Origin: CAZFDT01 sp964518335
GTDB lineage: Bacteria > Planctomycetota > Phycisphaerae > Phycisphaerales > Phycisphaeraceae
DNA: 32,598 nt
Assembly: GCA_964518335.1 (NCBI GenBank)
Contig: CAZFDT010000056.1
Coordinates: forward strand, 1 to 32,598
Direction: 5' to 3'
The position numbers and the translations under genes are program-made. The notes below the pieces were generated by a model. The model saw only the letters and a program-made list of their open reading frames with translations, was not told the DNA's origin and made no database searches. Numbering within the stretch: the first letter of the stretch is position 1; each line of letters starts with the position of its first letter. Shown in pieces: positions 22,050-30,637 of the stretch.

Positions 22050-22645
22050 GCCGCAACGCCGCCCTGCACCGCAAGACCAACGAGACCGACATCAGGCTGG
22101 AGCTCGATCTGGACGCCCCCGCCAAGGGTTACAGCCACAACACGGGCGTGGGCTTTTTCGACCACATGCTCGATCACATCGCCCGGCACGGCCGGATGGC
22201 GCTGAGCATCCAGGCCCGCGGCGACACGCACATCGACGACCACCACACCGTCGAAGACGTGGGCATCGTGCTGGGCCAGGCGATCGACAAGGCGCTGGGC
22301 GACAAGAAGGGGATCGAGCGCTACGGGTACGGCGTGGTGCCGATGGATGAGTCGCTGGCGCGGGTTGCAGTGGACCTGTCGGGCCGGGCGGCGCTGGTCT
22401 TTCGCGTGCAGTTTCACGGCTTCGGCGAGGACCCGGCGTCGATCGGGCGGTTCGACGTGCAGCTCGTGCAGGAGTTCTTCAACGCCGTGGCCCAGAACGC
22501 GAAGATGAACCTGCACATCGAGGTCCCCTGGGGCGACAACAACCACCACATCGCCGAGGCGATCTTCAAGGCCTTCGGCCGGGCGCTGCGTCAGGCGGTG
22601 GCGATCACCGGCACGGACGTGCCCAGCACCAAGGGCGTGCTCTGA
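22046..22645 (+). CDS. hisB: Imidazoleglycerol-phosphate dehydratase
   Basis: HisB dehydrates imidazole glycerol phosphate to imidazole acetol phosphate, the substrate of HisC. The 199-residue protein is the single-domain form, without the phosphatase half of E. coli HisB. The two metal sites are complete: GVGFFDHMLDHIARHG (H40, H44), DDHHTVEDVGI (H66, H67, E70) and GDNNHHIAEAIFKAFGRAL (H167, H168, E171). The ATG overlaps the hisC stop, so the pair is co-translated. The product and substrate are consecutive steps, which makes the gene pair biologically tight. The gene is followed by a 265-base region with the terminator of the convergent regulator gene. Confidence 0.96.
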   Translation: MSRNAALHRKTNETDIRLELDLDAPAKGYSHNTGVGFFDHMLDHIARHGRMALSIQARGDTHIDDHHTVEDVGIVLGQAIDKALGDKKGIERYGYGVVPMDESLARVAVDLSGRAALVFRVQFHGFGEDPASIGRFDVQLVQEFFNAVAQNAKMNLHIEVPWGDNNHHIAEAIFKAFGRALRQAVAITGTDVPSTKGVL

Positions 22646-22744
22646 TCGGCCGCGCCCGCGGTGAAAAAGAACAACCGCCTGTGGAGGGCTGCCGTGGCGT
22701 CGTGGGCACGGGAGCAGGTCCACCGGCGGTCGTCGTGGTTCGAG

Positions 22745-22790
22745 AAAAACCCGGCCGGAGGTGGGGGGTTTGGGTCAGACTCCGGCCGGG
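22745..22790 (-). terminator. Rho-independent terminator of the response-regulator operon
   Basis: A perfect 11-bp stem, CCCGGCCGGAG (22750-22760) with CTCCGGCCGGG (22780-22790), encloses a 19-base loop. Read on the minus strand it is followed at once by TTTTT (22749-22745). It lies about 120 bases past the stop of the response regulator. The plus-strand side has A runs, so it would end only minus-strand transcription well. Apart from this hairpin I see nothing in the 265-base gap 22646-22910. Confidence 0.75.
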
Positions 22791-22910
22791 AAAAAAGCGT
22801 TCGTTGGAACGCCTGTCGCATCGTGGCGACACCTCTATCTTCGGATGAAATCGGCCCGTTGGAAGTGGGTAGTTATGCTCATTTTGCCCGCCGGTGGGTG
22901 GGCAAGTGCA

Positions 22911-23552
22911 TCACTCGGCGGCAGGCGCGGCCACGGACGCCAGGCCGCCGACTTCCATGACCATGCGCACCAGATCGGCGGCGTTGGTCGCGCCGGTTTT
23001 GTCCATGAGCCGGGCGCGATGGTTGGCCACGGTCTTCTCGGCGATGTGCAGGTCGATGGCGATTTGCTTGTTGGATCGGCCGGCGATGATCAGCTCCAGC
23101 AGCTCGCGCTCGCGCTGGCTCAGCGACGCTAAGCGCTGGCGGGTGGCCTGGTGCTCGTCGCGCTTGTGCTGCTGGCCGGCGCTGCGCGTCACGGCTTCCT
23201 TCACACGCGACAGCATCGCCTCGCGGCGTACCGGCTTCTCCAGAAAGTCGATCGCACCCAGCCGCATCGCCGCCACCGTCGAGGGGATGTCGCCGTGGGC
23301 GCTGATCATCACGATGGGGATCACGTACCCGCGCCGTCTCAGTTCCGTGGCCAGCTCCAGGCCGTTCATCTGCGGCATCTGCAGGTCGAGGACCAGGCAC
23401 TCGGCGTCGGTGGGGTCGTACTCGTCGAGAAAGTCCACCGGCGATGCAAAGGGCCTGACCTTCGCTCCCGCCTGCTCGAGTGTGAATGCCAACGAGCGAC
23501 GCAGCGCGTCGTCATCGTCCACCAGCCAGATCACCGCCGGTTGCTCGAACAT
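22911..23552 (-). CDS. FixJ/NarL-type response regulator
   Basis: The 213-residue protein has an N-terminal receiver domain (about 5-120) with acidic pocket DDDD (11-15 region), phosphate acceptor D56 in LVLDLQMPQMNG, SAHG (S84) and FLEKPV (K106). The C-terminal LuxR-type helix-turn-helix (about 142-200: LSQRERELLELIIAGRSNK, IAEKTVANHRARLM) binds DNA as a dimer. This arrangement is that of FixJ. Phosphorylation by the kinase encoded just upstream is inferred: the two genes overlap by 22 bases. Target genes are unknown. A good terminator follows at 22745-22790. Confidence 0.92.
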   Translation of the reverse strand: MFEQPAVIWLVDDDDALRRSLAFTLEQAGAKVRPFASPVDFLDEYDPTDAECLVLDLQMPQMNGLELATELRRRGYVIPIVMISAHGDIPSTVAAMRLGAIDFLEKPVRREAMLSRVKEAVTRSAGQQHKRDEHQATRQRLASLSQRERELLELIIAGRSNKQIAIDLHIAEKTVANHRARLMDKTGATNAADLVRMVMEVGGLASVAAPAAE

Positions 23553-24913
23553 ACCGGAATCTCCTCGGAAGGCAGGTCAAATACAAATGTGGTCAGTTCC
23601 GTATCCTCATCGTACCACAATCGCCCGCCGTGGCCCTCGACGATGGCCTTGCAGATCGACAGGCCCAGTCCCAGGCCGCTGGGCTTGGTGGTCACGAACG
23701 ACTGGAACAGCCGCGACCGCACCTGCGCGCTCGGGCCGGGGCCGCTGTCGCACACCGACACGCGCACGCGCGGCTGCAGGTCGTCCACCACTTGCGACCG
23801 CACCGCCACTCGCCGCTGAGTCACGGGCGTTTCACCCAACGCCTCCAGGGCGTTGCTGAACAGATTGATGATGAGCTGCTGAAACTGCACGGGGTCGGCT
23901 TTGACCATCGGCAGGTCGGCCTGCAGGTCCAGTGTCACGTGCACCTGGCGACGCTCAGCCTCGTGCGACATCAGCCGCAGCGTCTGGCGGATCACGTCGT
24001 TGATGTCGAGCGCACGCGGCTCGGGCGTGTGCCGTCGCGCCAAGGTCCGCAGCCGACCCACGATCTGCCGCGTGTGCTCGGCCTGGCCCACCACGTCCTT
24101 GAGCGCACCGATCATCGACTCGACCTGGTCCGTTCGGCCACGCTCGAGCATGTCCAGGCACGTCTCGGCATACTGCAGAATCGTGCTGATCGGCTGGCTC
24201 AGATCGTGCGCCAGGCCCGACGCCATCTCGCCCAGCGTGATCAGCCGCGACGCGTGCATCAACTGCGCCTCCTGCTCGCGCAGCTTCATCTCCGCCTCTC
24301 GCTTCTGCGTCAGGTCCACCATCTGCGACACGTAATAGAGCGGCTTGCCCTCGGCGTCGCGGCACAGCGTCGAGCTGGCCAGCACCCACAGCGTCCGCCC
24401 GTCACTGCGCACGTAGCGCATCTCGTACGGGCCGATCGCCGATTCGCCCGTCCGCAGCCGGTCGAGAATCTCGCGCCGCAGCGTCTGATCCTCCCGGTGG
24501 GTGATGTCCATCACGCTCATGCCCTCGAGTTCGCGGCTGCTTCGCCCCAGCATGCCGCAGAGAATCGGGTTGACGCGGACGATCCGCCCCTCGGGCGAGA
24601 GGAACGCCATGCCTGTGACCGCGTCCTCGAACGCCCGGCGAAACTGCTCGCGCACCTGCCGCTCGCTGATCTCCACGTGGAGCAGGCGGCTGACCTGCCA
24701 GTACACCATGGCATACACCAGCGCGGCGGTGGCGAAGATGAAGCCCACGCCTTTGTACGTCTGCAGGCGGGACAGCACGCCGGGGTCCTGCGTCACCCAC
24801 TCGAGCATGCGGTCGGAGGCGACGATGTAGAGCCCGCTGATGAGCAGGTAGGGCAGCGCGACGCGGAAAGCCGAGCGATGGGCATCGCGGCGAATAGCCA
24901 TGGATAGCTTCAT
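23531..24913 (-). CDS. Membrane PAS-domain sensor histidine kinase
   Basis: The 460-residue protein has two membrane segments near 17-33 and 53-74, joined by a short extracellular loop with SDRMLEWVTQDPGVLSRLQTYKG, which is a common pattern in PAS kinases. A cytoplasmic PAS/PAC domain follows (about 90-205: FEDAVTGMAFLSPEGRIV ... YVSQMVDLTQKREAEMK). The dimerisation/phosphotransfer helix has LGEMASGLAHDLSQPIST with H236, and the ATPase domain shows NLFSNALEAL, DSGPGP and SGLGLGLSICKAIVEGHGG. It resembles FixL/TodS-type kinases but no haem site is evident. GGGGG about seven bases before the ATG supports 24913; an ATG at 24901 is possible. It is the upstream partner of the overlapping regulator gene and lies 46 bases after the HIT gene. 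Confidence 0.92.
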   Translation of the reverse strand: MKLSMAIRRDAHRSAFRVALPYLLISGLYIVASDRMLEWVTQDPGVLSRLQTYKGVGFIFATAALVYAMVYWQVSRLLHVEISERQVREQFRRAFEDAVTGMAFLSPEGRIVRVNPILCGMLGRSSRELEGMSVMDITHREDQTLRREILDRLRTGESAIGPYEMRYVRSDGRTLWVLASSTLCRDAEGKPLYYVSQMVDLTQKREAEMKLREQEAQLMHASRLITLGEMASGLAHDLSQPISTILQYAETCLDMLERGRTDQVESMIGALKDVVGQAEHTRQIVGRLRTLARRHTPEPRALDINDVIRQTLRLMSHEAERRQVHVTLDLQADLPMVKADPVQFQQLIINLFSNALEALGETPVTQRRVAVRSQVVDDLQPRVRVSVCDSGPGPSAQVRSRLFQSFVTTKPSGLGLGLSICKAIVEGHGGRLWYDEDTELTTFVFDLPSEEIPVCSSNRR

Positions 24914-24926
24914 CTGCCGACCCCCA

Positions 24927-24940
24927 CGGGCACGTGCCCG
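24927..24940. promoter_or_regulatory. 14-bp perfect palindrome CGGGCACGTGCCCG before the kinase gene
   Basis: The palindrome with a CACGTG core lies in the 46-base gap between the HIT stop and the kinase start, 14 bases before the ATG. It could be an operator bound by a dimeric regulator or form a small hairpin. GC-rich DNA makes such palindromes fairly common, so confidence is low. Confidence 0.25.
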
Positions 24941-24959
24941 CGCTGACCCGTGTCCGATT

Positions 24960-25397
24960 CTACTGCATCGCGGCGCGAATCGCCGCCAGCAGGGGGGCCG
25001 CGTCGGCGGGATCGAGCTTGCCCGCAGGCCAGCGGTAGCCCAGCCCGTCGTCCTGGCGCCGCGGAATAATGTGCAGATGAACGTGCATGACCACCTGCCC
25101 GGCGACCGTGCCGTTGTTCTGCAACACGTTGTAGCCTGCGGCCCCGGCCGCCTTCATGACCGCCGGACCCAGACGCGACGCCGTCGCCATGCACCGCCCG
25201 GCCGTCGCCGCCGGCATGTCGCCCAGTGCCGCCCAATGCCCCTTGGGTATCACCAGCGTGTGTCCCCGCGACAGCGGCCCCACGTCCAGAAACGACAGCA
25301 CGTCCTCATCCTCGTACACCTTGTGACAGGGGATCGCCCCCGCCACGATCTTGCAGAAGATGCAGTCGGGGTCGGCCGAATGTGAACTGTGCGACAT
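24960..25397 (-). CDS. HIT-family nucleotide hydrolase (HINT-like)
   Basis: The 145-residue protein is a histidine-triad enzyme that hydrolyses purine nucleoside phosphoramidates or related adenylates. CIFCKIVAGAIP (C12, C15) plus GH and HVHLHIIP (H105, H107, H109) gives the zinc site and catalytic triad; H107 is the expected nucleophile. Size is normal for the family. GGAGG lies seven bases before the ATG at 25397. It is the first gene of a same-strand run with the histidine kinase and regulator, so it may share their transcript, though this class is generally housekeeping. Confidence 0.92.
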   Translation of the reverse strand: MSHSSHSADPDCIFCKIVAGAIPCHKVYEDEDVLSFLDVGPLSRGHTLVIPKGHWAALGDMPAATAGRCMATASRLGPAVMKAAGAAGYNVLQNNGTVAGQVVMHVHLHIIPRRQDDGLGYRWPAGKLDPADAAPLLAAIRAAMQ

Positions 25398-25524
25398 GGC
25401 GTGCCTCCGCGTGGGGTCTGCGACGATGGTAGAGCAATGCCTCCGCCGCCGCCACGGTCATAACCGATGCCAACGTGTGGTGCGGCGACCCAATGACCTT
25501 GGGTGGAGCGCTGCGCCGTGATGC

Positions 25525-26721
25525 TCACGCCTCGATCTGGGCGGCCTGGTACATGCGGAAGAGGACGCGGGGGAGGTGGAAGCAGCCTTCCCAGCCGTTG
25601 GCCTTGGCGGTGAAGATGGGGCTGGCGTCGCGGTTGAGGTAGCCGAGGAACTCGCCGTGCTCGCGGTCGCGGAAATGGGTCAGCAGGTATTGCTCGGTTT
25701 GCTCGTAGCAGCCGCCCAGGTCGGCGGCGCCGGTGGTGCGCCAGGCGAGGAACGTGGCGTAGAGCGTTTCGCACTGGGGCCAGAGCAGTTTGCAGTCGGC
25801 TTCGAGGGGATGTGCGGGCGAGCCGTCGATGTTCATCAGGTAGCGCATGCCGCCCAGCTCGGTGTCCCAGCCGCGGCGGTAGCTGCTGCGGATGATCGCC
25901 GCGGCCGCATCGATCCAGTCGCGGCGTTCCTCGGCGCGGGCGACTTCGAGGATCATCCACGCCGACTCGATCGCGTGGCCGGGGTGTACGAGCCGCCCCT
26001 CGGGCAGGTCGAGCATCGGCTCGCCGTCGGGGCTGACCTGCTCCAGCAGCGCATCGAGCTGCGGGTGCCAGTGGCGCGCGAGGATCGACTCGATCGAGCG
26101 CACCGACTCGTCGCGCCACTGCCGGTCGCCGGTGGCGTCGAAAAGCACCTCGGCGATGGTGATGCGGATCATGTCGTGGGCGTGCAGGTGAAACTCGGCG
26201 AGGATCGGATAACCCAGCAGGGGGGTGTCGGTGGGCACGCCCAGTCGCGGGAGGATGCGTCGGGCCATTTCGACGGCGCGGTGGATGAGATCGTCCTGGC
26301 CTGCGGCGGCGCCGAACGTGGCCAGCGCCATGACGGCAAAGCACTCGGTGTAGAGGCTCAGGCAGTTGGCGCGGGGCTGGCCGGTGCGACTGACGCGGAA
26401 GAACATCTTGCCGTCGTCAGCGAAGGCGTGACGTTCGAGAAACGCCAGACCGTGACGGGCGTGGTCGAGCCATTGCCGCCGGGGCTCGTGATGGCGATGG
26501 ATGTGGCTGAAGAACCACACCTGGCGCGCCGTGGGCCAGAGGTACTTGTCGGTGGCGTAGGGTGAGCCGTCGCGGTTGAGACAGGTGAAGTATCCGCCGT
26601 GCTCCTCGTCGCGGGCATGGCGCAGCCACCAGGGCACGACATCGTCGAACAGCAGGGCGTGATAGCGATCGCGCACCGCCTGAAGCGCTGACGCAGGGCT
26701 CTTCGCGTCGGGTGCGGTCAT
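25525..26721 (-). CDS. N-acylglucosamine 2-epimerase (AGE) family protein
   Basis: The 398-residue protein is an (alpha/alpha)6 barrel of the AGE/cellobiose-2-epimerase family, which epimerise sugars at C2. It has YLWPTARQVWFFSHIH near the N-terminus, ECFAVMALATFG, LHAHDMIRI, and the diagnostic HPGHAIESAWMILEVA, where HPGHAIE carries a conserved catalytic histidine. WPQCETLYATFLAWR and GFL/DRDREHGEFLGYLNRD follow in the C-terminal part, with KANGWEGCFHLPRVLF at the end. The ATG at 26721 was preferred to a GTG at 26739: GAGG precedes it at good spacing and it starts four bases after the previous stop. It is co-directional with the GATase-like gene upstream, so one transcript and one sugar pathway are inferred. 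The substrate is not known. Confidence 0.9.
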   Translation of the reverse strand: MTAPDAKSPASALQAVRDRYHALLFDDVVPWWLRHARDEEHGGYFTCLNRDGSPYATDKYLWPTARQVWFFSHIHRHHEPRRQWLDHARHGLAFLERHAFADDGKMFFRVSRTGQPRANCLSLYTECFAVMALATFGAAAGQDDLIHRAVEMARRILPRLGVPTDTPLLGYPILAEFHLHAHDMIRITIAEVLFDATGDRQWRDESVRSIESILARHWHPQLDALLEQVSPDGEPMLDLPEGRLVHPGHAIESAWMILEVARAEERRDWIDAAAAIIRSSYRRGWDTELGGMRYLMNIDGSPAHPLEADCKLLWPQCETLYATFLAWRTTGAADLGGCYEQTEQYLLTHFRDREHGEFLGYLNRDASPIFTAKANGWEGCFHLPRVLFRMYQAAQIEA

Positions 26722-26725
26722 CGTC

Positions 26726-27556
26726 TTAACCTCGCGCACGCTTGCGCACGGGTGCGGGGGCGAACAGTTGCCGCCAGAAGCGGTCGTAGTGGTCCCACTT
26801 CATGAAGTTGATGCCCCAGTGCGGGCTGGCGCCGGTGGTCCAGGCGGTGCAGCGGCCGCGCCCGACGTGTCGCTCGGCGAGCAGGGGATACCAGCTCGTG
26901 CCGTTGCGGATCTCGACGATGACGTTGCCGCCCGGCGAGCGACGGGTCTCGTTGAAGCCGAGGATCGGCGGCACAGTGGACCAGTCCACGCCCTGCACGG
27001 CCGGATGCTTCGTGTCGGTGGTGCGCACCTCGAAGGACGCGGTGGACTCGATGATGTCGTCGCCATCGAGGCACTCGACGGGTAGGACGCGCTCGGTGGT
27101 GTCCTTCTGCCAGCGGCTGCGGTTCCAGGCGCCGTAGCCCTGGTGGCCGGCGAAGCTGAACCAGCCGCCGTTCATGTGGAAGTGTCCGCCGCGCGCGATC
27201 CACTGCTTGAGGATGTCGAACCGATCGGGGAAGGTGACGGCGGCGCTGTTGAACTGGTTGTAGAAGAAGGAGGGATTGAGGTGGAGGGATTGCGTCTCGA
27301 CGTCGCCGAAGATGATCGTGGTGGCCCACTTGAGGCGGGCGTCGAACTCGGCGGGGGACATGTGGTACATCTCCCACGACGGGATGGACTGGACCTCGGC
27401 GCCGGGGATTTTCTCCAGGGCGCGCACGAGGAACCGGGCGTAGTTGAGCACCTCGAAGTCCTTGATCGAGGAGCGGAACGCCGACTCGCGGAACTCGTTG
27501 CCCCAGTGGGCGCACCAGTTGCCGACGTGCCAGATGCGGAGGGAGGACTTGGCCAT
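26726..27556 (-). CDS. Glutamine-amidotransferase-like (ThuA/PF07090-type) protein
   Basis: The 276-residue protein resembles the putative glutamine-amidotransferase-like class linked to ThuA. It starts LRIWHVGNWCAHWGNEFR, contains a Rossmann-type layer ATTIIFGDVETQSLHLNP, and has ARGGHFHMNGGWFSFAGHQG, the region at which class I amidotransferases carry the nucleophile elbow. No Cys stands there, so classical glutaminase activity is unlikely. RTTDTKHPAVQGVDW and GRGRCTAWTTGASPHWG are typical of carbohydrate-linked members. No signal peptide. It starts an operon with the AGE gene (spacing four bases) and is divergent from polA across 210 bases. A role in sugar metabolism is inferred from this context. 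Confidence 0.75.
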   Translation of the reverse strand: MAKSSLRIWHVGNWCAHWGNEFRESAFRSSIKDFEVLNYARFLVRALEKIPGAEVQSIPSWEMYHMSPAEFDARLKWATTIIFGDVETQSLHLNPSFFYNQFNSAAVTFPDRFDILKQWIARGGHFHMNGGWFSFAGHQGYGAWNRSRWQKDTTERVLPVECLDGDDIIESTASFEVRTTDTKHPAVQGVDWSTVPPILGFNETRRSPGGNVIVEIRNGTSWYPLLAERHVGRGRCTAWTTGASPHWGINFMKWDHYDRFWRQLFAPAPVRKRARG

Positions 27557-27754
27557 GGGCCCGCTGCTTTCCGAAGGGTGGGTCGATTCGTGAAGTTAAT
27601 GATTCCCACGCGGTCGTGCAACAAACACTGCAAAAGCAGCCCGTCGGGCGGCGCGGCAGTGAAAGACTTGACACCACGACCGGTGCGCGCCGCGCGGCTG
27701 CGCCCGACCGATCCGCCGCGCTCGCCCCGCTGCGGCTCATCGGCGGCCGCGCCG

Positions 27755-27760
27755 TATAAT
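27755..27760 (+). promoter_or_regulatory. -10 box TATAAT giving probable leaderless polA mRNA
   Basis: A perfect TATAAT is followed by exactly six bases and the GTG start of polA. That spacing would put the transcript start at the GTG itself. No Shine-Dalgarno sequence precedes the GTG. A convincing -35 box is not seen. Perfect -10 matches are rare in this GC-rich DNA. Confidence 0.6.
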
Positions 27761-27766
27761 CGCCGC

Positions 27767-30637
27767 GTGACGACCCCCACCACACCCGGCGACGACAACA
27801 CGCTCTACATCATCGACGGCCACGCCCAGATTTTCCGGGCCTATTTCGCCATCCGCGGGGGCATGAACAGTCCGGTCACCGGCGAGCCGTCGCACGCGAC
27901 CTTCGGCGTCACGGGCATGCTGCTCAAACTGCTCGCGCAGTTTCGGCCGCGCTACGTGGTGATGGCGATCGACGTGCCGGGCAAGACCTTTCGCGACGAG
28001 CTGTACGACCAGTACAAGGCCACGCGGCCGCCCATGCCCGACGACCTGCGGCAGCAGGAGGCGCGCATCTTCGAGGTGACGCGACTGTTCGGCGTGCCGA
28101 TCTTCGGCGTGCCCGGCGCCGAGGCCGACGACGTCATCGCCACCATCGTCCAGCGCGTGCTCAGCGACCCGGCGTGCGATGGCATCCACATCCGCGTCGT
28201 GTCCAAGGACAAGGACTTGGAGCAGTTGCTCGGCCCGCGCGTCACCATGTTCGACATCCACACCGACACCACCACCGACGCCACGACGCTGCAGGCCGAC
28301 AAGGGCATCGCGCCCGAGCAGGTGGTCGATGTGCTGGCCCTCATCGGCGACAAGGTGGACAACATCCCCGGCGTCGAGGGTGTCGGGCCCAAGACCGCGG
28401 CCCAGCTCATCGCCCAGTACGGGTCGATCGACGGCATCTACGCCCACCTCGACGAGATCAAGGGCAAACGGCGGGAGAACCTCGAGAAGGCCCGCCCGTT
28501 CATGGCGGTGTCGCGCCAGCTCGTGGCGCTCAAGCGCGACGTTGCAGTGGACTTCGACCTGGCGAAAGCGAAAGTCGGCGGGATCGACGCGACGGCGCTG
28601 CGCCGGGTGTTCAAGGAGCTGGGCTTCAACCGGCACCTGGCCGACCTCGACCGGCTGCTGGGCGAAAGCGCCCCGGCGGCGGCGGCGGACAAGCCGAAGG
28701 CGAAATCAGCCGACACGTTCCCCACCGGCGGGCTGTTCGACATGGGCCCCGCCGAGCCGACCCGGGACCGGCCCGCGAGCGACCTGGCGACCGCCGACGG
28801 GTGCGATTACACCCCCGTGACGACGCGGGAGCAACTGCAGCAGCTCGTCGCCGACCTTCGCGCGGCGAAGATCGTCAGCGTCGATACGGAAACGATCGGG
28901 CTGGGCCACCGCGCGACGCTGTGCGGGCTGAGTTTCGCCTGGAAAACAGGCCACGGCGTGTACGTCCCCGTCCGCTCGCCCGACCCGGCGTCGCACCTGG
29001 ACGAGGCGACGGTGCTCGACGCCCTGCGCCCCGTGCTCGAAGACCCGGCCGTGCCCAAGACCGGGCACAACCTCAAGTACGACATCCTCGTGCTCCGCGC
29101 CGCCGGCGTCGAGGTGCGCGGCGTCGCGTTCGACTCCATGATCGGCAGCTTCCTGCTGGGCACGCCCGGGCACGGCCTGGACCACCTGGCCCTGTCGCTG
29201 CTGAAGCGCGAGACGATCCCCATCACCGCACTGATCGGGCCGAACGTGCGCGGCACGAAGCAGAAGACGATGGACCAGGTTCCGCTGGACCTGATCGCGC
29301 GCTATGCCGCCGAGGACGCCGACGTGGCGCTGCAGTTGCACGATCTCATCGCGCCGCAGCTCCGCGTGATGGGTATGGCCGAGCTGGCCGACCGCATCGA
29401 GATGCCGCTGGTCGAGGTGCTCGCGGACATGGAGTGGCAGGGCATCCGCGTCGATCCCGACATTCTGATGGAGCAGCAGAAGGTGCTGGTCAAACGCATC
29501 GACGAGCTGCGCGACGCGATCTACGTCGCGGTGGGCGCGCCGTTCAATATCGACTCGCCCAAACAGCTCGCCGAAGTGCTGTTCGGCAAGCTGGGCCTGC
29601 CCGTGATCAAGCGGACCAAGACGGGCCCGAGCACGGACAGCGAGGTGCTGGAAAAGCTGGCCGACCTGGACGTGACCGATACGCTCAAGCCGATCGATCC
29701 CGCGGCGCTGACGGTTCCGGCGCTGATCGTCGAGTACCGGCAGTTTACCAAGCTGGTGAGCACGTATCTCGAAGCGCTGCGGCAGGCGATCGACGCCGGC
29801 ACGAAGCGGGTGCACGCGACGTTTCACCAGACGGGCGCGGCGACAGGCCGGCTGTCGTCGAGCGGGCCGAACCTGCAGAACATTCCGATCCGCACCGAGG
29901 TGGGCCGTGACGTGCGCCGGGCGTTCGTCGCCGCTCCCGGCAGCATGCTCATCAGCGCCGACTATTCGCAGATCGAGCTGCGCATGCTGGCGCACCTCAG
30001 CGGCGACCCGGCGCTGATCGATGCGTTCGCCAGGGACCTGGACATCCACACCGCCGTGGCCGCGGAGGTGTTCCACGTTGCACCTGACCAGGTGACCAAA
30101 GCGCAGCGCGGCCACGCCAAGGTGATCAACTTCGGGATCATCTACGGCGTGACCGCCTACGGTCTGGCGCGGCGGATCGAAGGACTCAATGTCGAGGGCG
30201 CCAAGAAGCTCATCGCCGACTATCGCGCCCGCTTCGCCGGCATCGACGCCTTCCTGGCCCGCTGCGTTCAGCAGGCGACCGACGTGGGCTACGTCACCAC
30301 GATGCTCGGCCGCCGCCGAAAGATCGCACAGATCGAGTCGAACAACCCTCAGACCCGCGCCCTGGGCGAACGCCTGGCGATCAACACCGTCGTGCAGGGC
30401 TCGGCCGCCGATCTCATCAAACTGGCCATGGTCAACCTGCACCGCCGCATCCGCGACGAGCGGCTGCCGATGAAGCTTCTCCTGCAGATCCACGACGAAC
30501 TCGTGTGCGAAGCCCCCGCCGGCGACGCCCAGCGCTGCGCTGCAGTGGTCCAGCACGAGATGGAGCACGCCCAGTCGCTGAAGGTCCCGCTCAAGACCGA
30601 GGTCGGCGTCGGCCTAGACTGGTTCTCGTCGAAGTGA
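27767..30637 (+). CDS. polA: DNA polymerase I
   Basis: PolA fills gaps and removes RNA primers. The 956-residue protein has all three domains. The 5'-3' exonuclease is at about 10-300 (LYIIDGHAQIFRAYFAIRGG, GAEADDVIATI, GDKVDNIPGVEGVGPKTA). A linker contains an acidic/Ala stretch with TFPTGGLFDMGPAEP. The 3'-5' proofreading domain (about 355-545) keeps its metal residues: VSVDTETIGLG (D373, E375), GHNLKYDILVL and YAAEDADVALQL. The polymerase domain (about 570-956) has HQTGAATGRLSSSGPNLQNI, ISADYSQIELRMLAHLSGD (D732), AKVINFGIIYGVTAYGLARR and LLLQIHDELVCEAP (D910). The GTG at 27767 was chosen because the exonuclease domain starts twelve residues later and the TATAAT box stands just before it; the longer frame reaching back to 27143 is antisense to the GATase-like gene. 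Confidence 0.96.
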   Translation: MTTPTTPGDDNTLYIIDGHAQIFRAYFAIRGGMNSPVTGEPSHATFGVTGMLLKLLAQFRPRYVVMAIDVPGKTFRDELYDQYKATRPPMPDDLRQQEARIFEVTRLFGVPIFGVPGAEADDVIATIVQRVLSDPACDGIHIRVVSKDKDLEQLLGPRVTMFDIHTDTTTDATTLQADKGIAPEQVVDVLALIGDKVDNIPGVEGVGPKTAAQLIAQYGSIDGIYAHLDEIKGKRRENLEKARPFMAVSRQLVALKRDVAVDFDLAKAKVGGIDATALRRVFKELGFNRHLADLDRLLGESAPAAAADKPKAKSADTFPTGGLFDMGPAEPTRDRPASDLATADGCDYTPVTTREQLQQLVADLRAAKIVSVDTETIGLGHRATLCGLSFAWKTGHGVYVPVRSPDPASHLDEATVLDALRPVLEDPAVPKTGHNLKYDILVLRAAGVEVRGVAFDSMIGSFLLGTPGHGLDHLALSLLKRETIPITALIGPNVRGTKQKTMDQVPLDLIARYAAEDADVALQLHDLIAPQLRVMGMAELADRIEMPLVEVLADMEWQGIRVDPDILMEQQKVLVKRIDELRDAIYVAVGAPFNIDSPKQLAEVLFGKLGLPVIKRTKTGPSTDSEVLEKLADLDVTDTLKPIDPAALTVPALIVEYRQFTKLVSTYLEALRQAIDAGTKRVHATFHQTGAATGRLSSSGPNLQNIPIRTEVGRDVRRAFVAAPGSMLISADYSQIELRMLAHLSGDPALIDAFARDLDIHTAVAAEVFHVAPDQVTKAQRGHAKVINFGIIYGVTAYGLARRIEGLNVEGAKKLIADYRARFAGIDAFLARCVQQATDVGYVTTMLGRRRKIAQIESNNPQTRALGERLAINTVVQGSAADLIKLAMVNLHRRIRDERLPMKLLLQIHDELVCEAPAGDAQRCAAVVQHEMEHAQSLKVPLKTEVGVGLDWFSSK

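Noticed and set aside
27143..27766. N-terminal extension of polA by about 208 codons
   Set aside because: It is antisense to the GATase-like gene and crosses the TATAAT box; the exonuclease domain begins right after the GTG at 27767.
28706..30568. A 620-codon minus-strand frame inside polA, and a 632-codon plus-strand frame at 30684-32582
   Set aside because: Both are complements of real genes; the polA motifs and the next gene's composition support the opposite strands.
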